DNA of 8,822 nucleotides from Candidatus Desulfofervidaceae bacterium (GTDB taxonomy: Bacteria > Desulfobacterota > Desulfofervidia > Desulfofervidales > Desulfofervidaceae). The first letter of the stretch is position 1, and the number at the start of each line of letters is the position of its first letter. Shown here one piece after another: positions 1-6,658 of the stretch. The position numbers and the translations under genes are program-made. The stretch lies in NCBI GenBank assembly GCA_021160485.1, contig JAGHCL010000178.1, positions 1-8,822 of the forward strand, given 5' to 3'. A model generated the notes under the pieces. The model was not told the origin of the DNA. It did no database searches and saw only the letters and a program-made list of their open reading frames with translations.

Positions 1-218
1 ACCAGGTCATTGGTTTGGAAGTTCGTTCTCTTAAAGGAGAGGTTATAGGCAAGATAAAGCACGTGTTTAATACGGGTAGTAATGATATTTTTGTTGTTTA
101 TGATGAGAAAAATAAAAAAGAATACTTGATTCCTTCTATAGATGACGTTGTTGAGAGATTTGATTTTGGAGCCGGTATCCTATGGATTAATGTTATTCCT
201 AATTTACTTGAGCAATGA
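1..218 (+). CDS. rimM: Ribosome maturation factor RimM, C-terminal part (5' truncated by window edge)
   Basis: RimM binds ribosomal protein S19 and helps the 30S head domain mature, in the cytoplasm. Only the C-terminal PRC-barrel half is present. The frame is open from base 3 without a start, so the gene begins outside the window; the in-frame TTG at 15 is an internal leucine, not a start. Family features visible are an opening like QVIGLEV, a central TGSNDIFVV (RimM proteins usually have TGANDVLVV or similar here), then EYLIPSIDDVV and an ending near NLLEQ. This matches the usual end of RimM, so the 3' end looks complete. RimM is normally followed closely by trmD and rplS. Here about 320 non-coding bases and then pyrG follow, so the usual partner is missing at this place. 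Identification is by family pattern recall, not a search. Confidence 0.88.
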   Translation, partial: QVIGLEVRSLKGEVIGKIKHVFNTGSNDIFVVYDEKNKKEYLIPSIDDVVERFDFGAGILWINVIPNLLEQ

Positions 219-428
219 AATAATACGTGAGTGCCATGTGTGTGAATCTGGGCCAATTTTAAATGTCAGGTAATGATTTGTGATTAGTTGATTTACCAGT
301 TGCCATTTTATCCTAACCTGATGACTCGGCAATTTTGGAACTTATGAAACATTTTTGAGGCACTGATCTTAAATTGGTGCTATTAAATTTTTGCTTTGGC
401 TCAGGGATTTGAAGAAGTGATATCTTGT
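219..428. other. Non-coding intergenic stretch between rimM and the pyrG promoter
   Basis: No open frame of useful length exists on either strand; the ATG-started frames I traced end within about 15 codons. No tRNA, 6S or SRP RNA signature was recognised. Several stems can be drawn. CCAGTTGCC at 296-304 can pair with 328-338 with one G-U pair and a two-base bulge. CAGGT at 267-271 can pair with ACCTG at 316-320. GGTAA at 269-273 can pair with TTACC at 293-297. Some of these are mutually exclusive. Together with the hairpin at 359-381 this could be a rimM 3' UTR or a small RNA, but the stems are short and could be chance. Confidence 0.5.
359..392 (+). terminator. Weak candidate intrinsic terminator downstream of rimM
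   Basis: GGCACTGAT (359-367) can pair with ATTGGTGCT (373-381) around the loop CTTAA. This gives nine pairs, three of them G-U, followed by a short T-run at 388-392. Position and orientation suit the end of the rimM transcript and insulation of pyrG. The stem is G-C poor and the T-tract is only five bases after an A/T spacer, so the call is tentative. Confidence 0.3.
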
Positions 429-457
429 TTGACAGGCCGTTTGGGCTGTGTTATCTT
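429..457 (+). promoter_or_regulatory. Sigma-70-type promoter for pyrG and the downstream cluster
   Basis: A perfect -35 box TTGACA (429-434) is followed after 17 bases by TATCTT (452-457), which matches four of six positions of the -10 consensus. Transcription would start near 464, leaving a leader of about 85 bases before the preferred pyrG ATG at 550. It is the best promoter match I saw in the rimM-pyrG gap. A second -10-like TATAAA at 489-494 has no well-spaced -35. The spacer holds an imperfect inverted repeat, and a ten-base direct repeat overlaps the -10; these are listed separately. Confidence 0.6.
432..449. repeat. Imperfect inverted repeat in the promoter spacer
   Basis: ACAGGCC (432-438) and GGGCTGT (443-449) are complementary at six of seven positions around the four-base centre GTTT. 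The repeat starts inside the -35 hexamer and fills most of the spacer, so a bound protein would compete with RNA polymerase. As an RNA structure it would be upstream of the predicted transcript start, so a DNA-level operator is the more natural reading. Confidence 0.35.
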
Positions 458-500
458 CACGTTTGGTATTTTCGGTTATGCTTGCTTTTATAAATACAAG

Positions 501-523
501 GGAGTTAGTTAACCCCCAACTCT
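501..523 (+). promoter_or_regulatory. Small hairpin in the pyrG leader
   Basis: GAGTT (502-506) can pair with AACTC (518-522), plus a G-U pair outside, around a loop rich in C. It is followed by TAAATTTT. The layout resembles a weak attenuator or a translation-modulating stem between promoter and start codon. Some other bacteria control pyrG by a leader mechanism that senses CTP, but I do not see the G-rich transcript start that the Bacillus version needs. Confidence 0.22.
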
Positions 524-536
524 AAATTTTCTCATC

Positions 537-541
537 GGTGG
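537..541 (+). promoter_or_regulatory. Ribosome binding site deciding the pyrG start
   Basis: GGTGG sits eight bases before ATG550. It overlaps the alternative GTG538, which itself has only T- and C-rich sequence upstream. This favours the ATG and shortens the protein by four residues. Confidence 0.5.
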
Positions 542-549
542 TAGAAAAA

Positions 550-2202
550 ATGGAGAGAAAAGTAGAAAATCTAAAGACAAAGTTTATTTTTGTAACAGGT
601 GGGGTTCTTTCTTCACTAGGTAAGGGTTTGGCTTCAGCGGCTATCGGAGCCTTAATGGAAAGCCGGGGTCTTACAGTGACTTTTCAAAAGCTAGATCCTT
701 ACATTAATGTTGATCCTGGGACCATGAATCCATTTCAACATGGTGAGGTCTATGTAACTGATGACGGGGCGGAGACCGATTTAGATTTAGGCCACTATGA
801 ACGTTTTACTTCTGCTACTATGAGCAGTAAAAATAACTGGACCTCGGGGAAAATTTACTATTCAGTCATCTTGAAAGAACGACGGGGAGATTATCTGGGG
901 GGTACAGTTCAAGTAGTGCCTCATATTACTGACGAAATTAAAAAAGCTATTATGAGCGTAGCGGGGGATGCTGATATTGCTATTATTGAAATAGGTGGAA
1001 CAGTAGGAGACATAGAGGGCTTGCCTTTCTTGGAAGCTATCCGTCAGTTTCGTTTGGATGTGGGCAAAGAAAATGCTATTTATATCCATCTCACTTTGGT
1101 GCCATATATTAAAACAGCAGGAGAGCTCAAAACCAAACCTACCCAGCACAGTGTTAAAGAGCTACGTGCAATTGGGATTCAACCAGATATTATTTTGTGC
1201 CGGACAGATAGATTTCTTCCCCCAGAGATAAAAAGAAAAATTTCTCTTTTTTGTAATGTAGATGAAGATGCCGTGATTACAGCTAAAGATGTAGATACTA
1301 TTTATGAAGTTCCTTTAGTCTTTCATCAGGAAGGATTGGATAATAAGATTGTAGAGTTACTTAATATCTGGACGCGAGAACCCCAGTTGAAGGCATGGGA
1401 AGAGCTGATTTATAAAATTAAACACCCCAAACACACCGTAACGATTGGTATTGTTGGAAAATACACAGATTTAAAGGAATCATATAAGAGTTTGAATGAA
1501 GCCCTTGTGCACGGTGGGATTGCCAATAATGCACGGGTTAATCTAAAATATATTGAAGCTACAGATATTGAAAAAGACGGTCCCGAAGCCTGGTTACAGG
1601 ATGTGGCTGGAGTCTTGGTGCCTGGTGGATTTGGTAAACGAGGTACAGTAGGTAAAATGATGGCCATTCAATACGCACGGGAAAACAGGATCCCTTTCCT
1701 AGGTATCTGCTTGGGTATGCAGTTAGCAGTGATAGAATTTGCACGACATGTAGCCGGCTTAAAAGAAGCAGATAGCACTGAATTTAACCCTGATACTCCT
1801 CATCCAGTCATTTACCTCATGCGTGAATGGTATGATTTCCGTCGGGGCAAAATCCAAAAAAGAGATGAAAGTGTAGACAAAGGGGGGACAATGCGTTTAG
1901 GTGCCTACCCCTGCCAGTTACAAAAAAATACCTTTGCTTATGAGGCTTACCAGAAAGAAGAAATTTCAGAACGTCATCGCCATCGCTACGAATTTAATAA
2001 TAAATACCGTGAGGTTTTTACTCAGTATGGTATGATAATAAGTGGCTTGTCACCTGACAAAGAGCTAGTAGAAATTGTTGAATTGAAAGATCATCCCTGG
2101 TTTGTAGGTTGTCAATTTCATCCGGAATTTAAGTCACGGCCCATGAAACCACACCCATTATTCAAAGCATTTATTAAAGCAGCTTTAACCGAACGTAGTT
2201 AA
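550..2202 (+). CDS. pyrG: CTP synthase (glutamine-hydrolysing)
   Basis: It converts UTP to CTP using ATP and glutamine-derived ammonia, the last step of de novo CTP synthesis, in the cytoplasm. The N-terminal amidoligase domain (about residues 10-275) opens with [11 protein letters not shown] at 16-26, holding the P-loop lysine K25. It continues with the conserved [15 protein letters not shown] and [14 protein letters not shown] blocks and GGTVGDIEG. The class I glutamine amidotransferase domain (about 300-545) has VPGGFG, the nucleophile C387 in GICLGMQ, and H524 and E526 in QFHPEF, completing the triad. Its 550 residues match the usual length of about 535-550. ATG550 is preferred because GGTGG (537-541) lies eight bases upstream; the in-frame GTG at 538 has no ribosome site. 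It is the first gene of the cluster. No key residue is missing. Confidence 0.97.
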   Translation: MERKVENLKTKFIFVTGGVLSSLGKGLASAAIGALMESRGLTVTFQKLDPYINVDPGTMNPFQHGEVYVTDDGAETDLDLGHYERFTSATMSSKNNWTSGKIYYSVILKERRGDYLGGTVQVVPHITDEIKKAIMSVAGDADIAIIEIGGTVGDIEGLPFLEAIRQFRLDVGKENAIYIHLTLVPYIKTAGELKTKPTQHSVKELRAIGIQPDIILCRTDRFLPPEIKRKISLFCNVDEDAVITAKDVDTIYEVPLVFHQEGLDNKIVELLNIWTREPQLKAWEELIYKIKHPKHTVTIGIVGKYTDLKESYKSLNEALVHGGIANNARVNLKYIEATDIEKDGPEAWLQDVAGVLVPGGFGKRGTVGKMMAIQYARENRIPFLGICLGMQLAVIEFARHVAGLKEADSTEFNPDTPHPVIYLMREWYDFRRGKIQKRDESVDKGGTMRLGAYPCQLQKNTFAYEAYQKEEISERHRHRYEFNNKYREVFTQYGMIISGLSPDKELVEIVELKDHPWFVGCQFHPEFKSRPMKPHPLFKAFIKAALTERS

Positions 2203-2231
2203 GTTGATGAATGTAGAAAGGGGAAAACTTA

Positions 2232-2948
2232 GTGGAGAGGCCTGAGTTAGAACATGCTATTCAGCCTGCCCGCCATCTTGACCTTGTTTTTGCTGCTTCT
2301 GAAGAAGAGAATTGCGTAGATATAAGAAGCACAATCATTTATGAAGTATATCCAAAGGAAGAATATTTTCTTGTTGCTCAAACGCAACCTCCTGTTTTAA
2401 AATCAATGGTTGGAGAGGTGATAGAAGCTACCTTTCTTTGGTACCCTACTCCAACCGCTACTCCCCAGCGTTATGCCTTTTATACTACTATTCGCAGCTT
2501 AATCGATTACACATTGTCCCCAGGTCATCAAACGCAAGCCATTCGCTTGGATTATCCTAAGTATTTATACAGACGTAACTTACGTTTTTGTTATCGTGTG
2601 CAACCAGTAAAGGAATACCCAATTAATCTTTGGGTAAAGGGGTATAAACAAACTTTGCCGGTAATTGATATTTCTGAAGGAGGGGTTTGTTTTTCTCATC
2701 CCAAGCTGCCTTTTTTAATGAATTTGAAACCAGGGGAGAAATTTCGTATTATTCTTGACTTTAACGAAGAAACGAAAATGGAGCTACAAGTAGAGGTGAT
2801 CCGTAAGTTTCAAAAAAAGGAATTCCCTAAAATTGCCTTTATGGGTGTTAAATTTATAAAGCTGTCTCCCAATGATCGTGAATTTATTGCGTCTGTGGTA
2901 AAAAAAATAGAACGTATTATTTTGCGAAAAAGGGCTGGATTATTATAA
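2232..2948 (+). CDS. PilZ-domain c-di-GMP-binding protein with YcgR-like N-domain
   Basis: It is probably a cytoplasmic cyclic-di-GMP receptor. The PilZ signature is intact: overlapping RxxxR motifs at R114-R118 and R118-R122, then DISEGG with D146, S148 and G151 as the DxSxxG motif. The spacing of 24 to 28 residues between these elements is normal. The N-terminal 100 residues look like the beta-barrel partner domain found in YcgR-type flagellar brake proteins, so the two-domain layout and 238-residue length fit that group. There are no membrane segments or signal peptide. The start is GTG2232, with AAAGGGG eight bases upstream; nearby ATGs are out of frame. It begins 29 bases after pyrG and ends 14 before the phosphoribosyltransferase. 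The target (flagellum, pilus, polysaccharide synthase) cannot be told, because no motility or envelope polysaccharide gene lies in the window. Confidence 0.85.
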   Translation: MERPELEHAIQPARHLDLVFAASEEENCVDIRSTIIYEVYPKEEYFLVAQTQPPVLKSMVGEVIEATFLWYPTPTATPQRYAFYTTIRSLIDYTLSPGHQTQAIRLDYPKYLYRRNLRFCYRVQPVKEYPINLWVKGYKQTLPVIDISEGGVCFSHPKLPFLMNLKPGEKFRIILDFNEETKMELQVEVIRKFQKKEFPKIAFMGVKFIKLSPNDREFIASVVKKIERIILRKRAGLL

Positions 2949-2962
2949 TAGCGAGGTAAATT

Positions 2963-3598
2963 ATGGTTTTTTATAAAGACAGAAGAGAAGCAGGAAAATA
3001 TCTGGCGCGGGTTCTGACAGAATATGATTTAAAAATGCCACTAGTGCTGGCTATTCCTAACGGTGGAGTAGTAGTTGGTAAGGAAATAGCGAGTGCTTTG
3101 AGAGTCCCTCTTGATTTGGTGATAGTTAAAAAGATACCCATTCCTCAAAATCCAGAGGCCGGGTTCGGGGCCGTAACCAGTGATGGTGAAATTATCCTCA
3201 ATACTCAAATTTTGTCCCAATTGGGTCTGTCCTCAACTCAGGTTAAGGAGCTAGCCCAGGCCGTATTTGAAGAAATTAAAAAACGCATGGATTATTATGG
3301 AGTTTCTGGAAATTATAGCAATATTAAAGGGAAAACAGTCATTCTGGTGGATGATGGGCTTGCTTCTGGAGTGACTATGGAAGCGGCTTTGAAAACCATT
3401 AAAGGCTATAATCCTAAACGTATTATTATTGTTGTTCCAACGGCTTCAGCCCGAACATTTCAGAAATTAGCCTTGGAGGTGGATGCTTTAATTTGTCCAG
3501 ATGTGCGATATGGATCTTTTTTTGCAGTAGCGGATGCTTACGAAAACTGGTATGATGTGTCGGATGAGGAAGTGAAAGAAATAATTGGAGAAAACTAA
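2963..3598 (+). CDS. Predicted phosphoribosyltransferase (COG1926-like)
   Basis: This is a type I phosphoribosyltransferase fold protein of 211 residues. The diagnostic PRPP-binding loop is TVILVDDGLASGVT at residues 125-138, with the acidic pair D130-D131 and the small-residue turn ASGVT. An upstream IPNGG at 31-35 fits the pyrophosphate loop region. The opening (FYKDRREAGKYLA) and the block KKIPIPQNPEAGFGAV at 56-71 are typical of the uncharacterised COG1926 group rather than of Apt, Hpt, Upp or PyrE. Substrate unknown; by fold it would exchange a base, or a related group, with PRPP. GAGG at 2953-2956 supports ATG2963. Its C-terminal end carries the likely ribosome site of the next gene. 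Neighbouring pyrG and thyX make a nucleotide salvage role plausible, but that is inference. Confidence 0.85.
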   Translation: MVFYKDRREAGKYLARVLTEYDLKMPLVLAIPNGGVVVGKEIASALRVPLDLVIVKKIPIPQNPEAGFGAVTSDGEIILNTQILSQLGLSSTQVKELAQAVFEEIKKRMDYYGVSGNYSNIKGKTVILVDDGLASGVTMEAALKTIKGYNPKRIIIVVPTASARTFQKLALEVDALICPDVRYGSFFAVADAYENWYDVSDEEVKEIIGEN

Positions 3599-3605
3599 AC
3601 TCAAA

Positions 3606-6002
3606 ATGAAAAAATATTTGGTGGCTATAGAAGACTTACGTCTTTCTATCCATCCAGATTCGCTTGGAATAGAAAGTAGTAAAGATGTTTCTCCACTCAA
3701 AGAAGGCGTTTTCGCCCAGGAAAGGGCTATAGAAGCCATAAAGTTTGGGATCAGCATGTCCGACCCCCATTATAACATTTATGTAGCTGGGATTCCTGGA
3801 ACAGGTATTACTTACATTACCACAAAATTCTTACAAGAGGTGGCCAAAGAAAAGCCTATCCCACTAGATTGGTGTTATGTTTACAATTTCCAGAACCCAG
3901 ATGCACCAAGGGCAATGAAGCTTTCACCCGGGAGCGGGAAAGAACTAGAAAAGGATATGGCAGACCTGGTTGTTACCCTGCGTACACGTATTCCCGCTGC
4001 CTTTGAAAGCGAAGACTATCAAATGCGGAGTATGCAGCTACATCAAGATTTTGAAAAAAAGAGACACGCGTTATTAAATGGTCTTGCCGCTAAAGCTGAA
4101 GCAGAAGGTTTTTTGTCGTTGGTTAACCAGGTGAGCATGATGTTGGTGCCGGCAAAAGAAGGACGACCGATGCAGGAAGAAGAAGTTAAAGCCTTGCCAG
4201 AAGAAGAAAAGCAACGGTTGAAAGAAAAACGTGATAAGTTGCAAGAAGAATTAAATGAAGCCACAAAAAAAATGCGCCAGTTAGAAATGGAACTGCGAGA
4301 AAAAAATAAGCAACTGGACAATGAGGTAATCGTCTTTCTTGTCGGACATTTAATAGAAGCCCTGAAGGAAAAATACCAGCAGGAACCGGAAGTTCTTAGT
4401 TATTTAGAAGAGGTTAAACAGGATATTTTAAAAAACGTAGAGGTGCTAAAGGTAAGGGCAGAAGTAAAACTAGAAATACCTCACCCTCTGGATAGCTTTT
4501 TAAAGAGATACCACATTAATGTCTTGGTGGATAATAGTCAAACGCAGGGTGCTCCTGTGGTTATAGAAACCAATCCTACTTATTCTAATCTTTTCGGGGC
4601 TATAGAAAGAGAAGCACGTTTTGGGGCCCTGGTAACAGACTTTACAATGATCAAAGCAGGGGCCTTGCATCGGGCAAACGGTGGTTACTTGATTTTGCGT
4701 ATTTCTGATCTTTTAAAATGGGGCCTTTCTTGGGAGGCTTTGAAACAAGCTATTCGGAACCAAGAGGTAAAAATAGAAGATTTGGGCGCATTTTTAGGAA
4801 TTACTACTCGGACTTTAAAACCTCAGCCCATTCCGTTGAAGCTAAAGGTTGTCCTTACAGGAGACCCATTGTTTTATCAATTGCTTTATGCCTACGATGA
4901 GATTTTCCCAGAGATATTTAAAGTAAAAGCAGAGTTGACTTGGGATGTGGATGTAACTTCTGAGAGGCAAAGGACTTATATCGCCTGCCTGGCGAAGTTT
5001 TGTGAAGAGGAAGGATTGCGTCCTCTAGATAAGACAGGTATTGCCAGGGTGTTGGAATACAGTGTTGAATTAAGTGGTGATAAAGAAAAACTTACTTTAA
5101 AAATGCGAGAGATTAATGATATTCTGAAAGAGGCAAATTTCTGGGCACTTCAAGAAGGGAGTGAGTTTATTAAGGAAGAGCATGTAAAAAAGGCTATAGA
5201 GAAAAAACGTTATCGTTCTAGTCTTCTTGAAGAGCGAATACAAGATTTATTTGCAAAAGACTTGCTTTGGGTAGAAATTGATGGTTATAAAATAGGTCAG
5301 ATAAATGGTTTGGCTGTGGTAGATATTGGTGATTATTCTTTTGGACGCCCTCAACGGATTACGGCTACGGTTTCTTTAGGCAAAGAGGGAGTGATTGATA
5401 TAGAACGGGAGGCAAAGCTGGGTGGGAATATTCATAGTAAGGGAGTAATGATTTTAAGTAGTTATTTTAAGGAGCATTTTGCTCATAATAAGCCCCTAGC
5501 TCTGGCTGCAACACTTTGTTTTGAACAAAGTTATGGGGGGATAGAGGGAGATAGTGCTTCTGCGGCCGAATTATTAGCATTACTTTCTGCGATAGGTAAA
5601 GTGCCTTTATTTCAGGGTATTGCTGTAACCGGTTCTGTAAGCCAGAAGGGAGAGATTCAGTCTGTAGGTGGTGTAAATGAAAAGATTGAAGGTTTTTTTA
5701 AAATATGTCAAAAAAAGGGATTGACAGGCAAACAGGGTGTAGTTATTCCCCGTAGAAATGTGCGCAATCTTATGTTAAAAGAAGAAATTGTAGAGGCAGT
5801 GAAAAAAGGTCAATTTTACATTTGGGCAGTGGAGCGAATTGAAGAAATGATGGAAATCGTCACGGGTAAGCCATCTGGGAGTTTACAATCAGATGGAACT
5901 TACCCAGAAAGGACAGTGTTTTATCAAATAGACGAAGCTTTGCGAGAGATGGCTAAATTGAGTAAAAGTTTTGAAACTATGGAAGAAGGAGGAGAAACAT
6001 GA
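3606..6002 (+). CDS. Lon-like protease (COG1067 / AAA_32 type) with degenerate P-loop
   Basis: This is a 798-residue Lon-family serine peptidase. The C-terminal peptidase domain (about 549-752) carries the Ser-Lys dyad: S650 in EGDSASAAE and K693 in VGGVNEKIEG. They are 43 residues apart, as in classical Lon. The N-terminal part is an AAA+-type module of the AAA_32 class. Its Walker A-like sequence GIPGTGIT (62-69) has isoleucine where lysine should be, and the Walker B-like region HRANGGYLILR lacks the acidic residue. A charged helical, probably coiled-coil, insertion spans about 145-255. There is no classical Lon N-terminal domain. ATP-independent LonC proteases of thermophiles have similarly decayed ATPase motifs, so the activity may be ATP-independent. 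Start: ATG3606 (GGAG 15 bases upstream, rather far) or in-frame TTG3585, which overlaps the previous gene and adds seven residues. The stop overlaps the next start (ATGA). Confidence 0.9.
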   Translation: MKKYLVAIEDLRLSIHPDSLGIESSKDVSPLKEGVFAQERAIEAIKFGISMSDPHYNIYVAGIPGTGITYITTKFLQEVAKEKPIPLDWCYVYNFQNPDAPRAMKLSPGSGKELEKDMADLVVTLRTRIPAAFESEDYQMRSMQLHQDFEKKRHALLNGLAAKAEAEGFLSLVNQVSMMLVPAKEGRPMQEEEVKALPEEEKQRLKEKRDKLQEELNEATKKMRQLEMELREKNKQLDNEVIVFLVGHLIEALKEKYQQEPEVLSYLEEVKQDILKNVEVLKVRAEVKLEIPHPLDSFLKRYHINVLVDNSQTQGAPVVIETNPTYSNLFGAIEREARFGALVTDFTMIKAGALHRANGGYLILRISDLLKWGLSWEALKQAIRNQEVKIEDLGAFLGITTRTLKPQPIPLKLKVVLTGDPLFYQLLYAYDEIFPEIFKVKAELTWDVDVTSERQRTYIACLAKFCEEEGLRPLDKTGIARVLEYSVELSGDKEKLTLKMREINDILKEANFWALQEGSEFIKEEHVKKAIEKKRYRSSLLEERIQDLFAKDLLWVEIDGYKIGQINGLAVVDIGDYSFGRPQRITATVSLGKEGVIDIEREAKLGGNIHSKGVMILSSYFKEHFAHNKPLALAATLCFEQSYGGIEGDSASAAELLALLSAIGKVPLFQGIAVTGSVSQKGEIQSVGGVNEKIEGFFKICQKKGLTGKQGVVIPRRNVRNLMLKEEIVEAVKKGQFYIWAVERIEEMMEIVTGKPSGSLQSDGTYPERTVFYQIDEALREMAKLSKSFETMEEGGET
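5986..5994 (+). promoter_or_regulatory. Strong Shine-Dalgarno for the 45-codon microprotein
   Basis: AAGGAGGAG lies inside the last codons of the Lon-like gene. Its core AGGAGG ends six bases before ATG5999. This near-perfect site, right in front of a start overlapping the protease stop, is the main reason to accept the very short downstream frame as a gene. Confidence 0.75.
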
Positions 6003-6136
6003 ATTTTAAAACGTTCCTTATCACTGTACTTATTGTGTGGTTTGGTTTAGTTGTTATGGGGGCCTTCAAAAGTGATAGAGTAGTAGATCTTAACGCTGCC
6101 TTAGATTGGCCTGCTGCTATTGAAATAGAAGGCTAA
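5999..6136 (+). CDS. Small single-span membrane protein (45 aa), unrecognised
   Basis: I do not recognise this 45-residue product. The frame runs from ATG5999, overlapping the protease stop as ATGA, to TAA6134-6136. Residues 1-4 (MNFK) carry one positive charge. Residues 5-22 are strongly hydrophobic (FLITVLIVWF, then GLVVMGAF), long enough for one membrane span. The remaining 22 or so residues are polar and net acidic, ending AAIEIEG. By the positive-inside rule the tail would face the periplasm. A cleavable signal peptide with a tiny mature peptide is possible but has no clear cleavage site. A near-perfect Shine-Dalgarno, coupling to the protease stop and a ten-base gap to the next gene support a real gene. 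It could be an anchor or regulator of the Lon-like protease, but nothing in the sequence proves this. Confidence 0.72.
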   Translation: MNFKTFLITVLIVWFGLVVMGAFKSDRVVDLNAALDWPAAIEIEG

Positions 6137-6146
6137 GGGGGCAAAA

Positions 6147-6656
6147 GTGAAAAAAGTGGCCATTTTGGTTGCTGATTTGTACCAGGAACTGGAAGTTTGG
6201 TATCCTCTTTTGCGCTTAAAAGAAGCAGGGATAGAAGTTGTAGTTGTGGGACCAGAGAAAGGAAAGACCTATAAGGGTAAATATGGCTACCCAATTACAA
6301 GTGATGTCAGTGCCAAAGAGGTGAAGATTGAAAAGATAGATGGCGTTATTATTCCTGGAGGATATGCCCCGGATATTCTTAGGCGCTATCAAGAAATCGT
6401 CTCTCTGGTCAGAGTAGCGTATGAGCAGAAAAAGGTAGTGGCGGCTATCTGCCATGGGGGATGGGTGTTGGCCTCGGCTAAGATACTCTCTGGAAAGACA
6501 GTAACGGGTTTTTATGCCATCAAAGATGATTTGGAGCACGCTGGGGCCAAATTTGTGGATGCGGAGGTAGTCGTGGATGGGACGCTTATTACTTCCCGCA
6601 AGCCAGAAGACTTACCAATGTTCGTAGTGGAGATTATTAAAGTTTTAAAAGGATAA
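6147..6656 (+). CDS. PfpI/DJ-1 superfamily protein (putative protease or deglycase)
   Basis: It is a 169-residue cytoplasmic protein of the PfpI/YhbO branch of the DJ-1 superfamily. Members are described as intracellular peptidases, glyoxalase-like enzymes or protein/nucleotide deglycases; the physiological reaction is debated. The nucleophile elbow is AICHGG with C102-H103. E16 in QELEVWYP aligns with the conserved glutamate that contacts the cysteine (DJ-1 E18). D76 in GGYAPD sits where the archaeal PfpI protease has its inter-subunit glutamate. The block GFYAIKDDLEHAGA and the ending VVVDGTLITSRKPEDLP are typical of the family, and length is normal. Start GTG6147 has AAGGGGG five bases upstream. 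It sits two bases before thyX and close behind the Lon-like protease and microprotein, so co-expression is likely. I would not choose between protease and deglycase from sequence. Confidence 0.9.
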   Translation: MKKVAILVADLYQELEVWYPLLRLKEAGIEVVVVGPEKGKTYKGKYGYPITSDVSAKEVKIEKIDGVIIPGGYAPDILRRYQEIVSLVRVAYEQKKVVAAICHGGWVLASAKILSGKTVTGFYAIKDDLEHAGAKFVDAEVVVDGTLITSRKPEDLPMFVVEIIKVLKG

Positions 6657-6658
6657 AA

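Larger units (their letters stand above)
417..457 (+). repeat. Direct repeat GTG(A/T)TATCTT flanking the pyrG -35 box
   Basis: GTGATATCTT at 417-426 and GTGTTATCTT at 448-457 agree at nine of ten positions. Their starts are 31 bases apart, close to three turns of B-DNA, so a protein bound to both would sit on one face. The second copy covers the -10 hexamer and the first lies just upstream of the -35. This is the geometry of a repressor or activator site, but in AT-rich DNA a single pair can arise by chance. Confidence 0.35.

Noticed and set aside
265..330. Short resemblance to bacterial SRP (4.5S) RNA: GTCAGGT, TTTACCAG and GATGAC are all present.
   Set aside because: The order is wrong and the diagnostic apical GGAAGCAGCC-type loop is absent, so the matches are chance.
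538..549. GTG538 as the start of pyrG.
   Set aside because: No ribosome site precedes it, while GGTGG is well placed for ATG550; the four extra residues add nothing conserved.
862..1149. Minus-strand open frame of 95 codons inside pyrG.
   Set aside because: It is antisense to highly conserved CTP synthase coding sequence and its product resembles no family.
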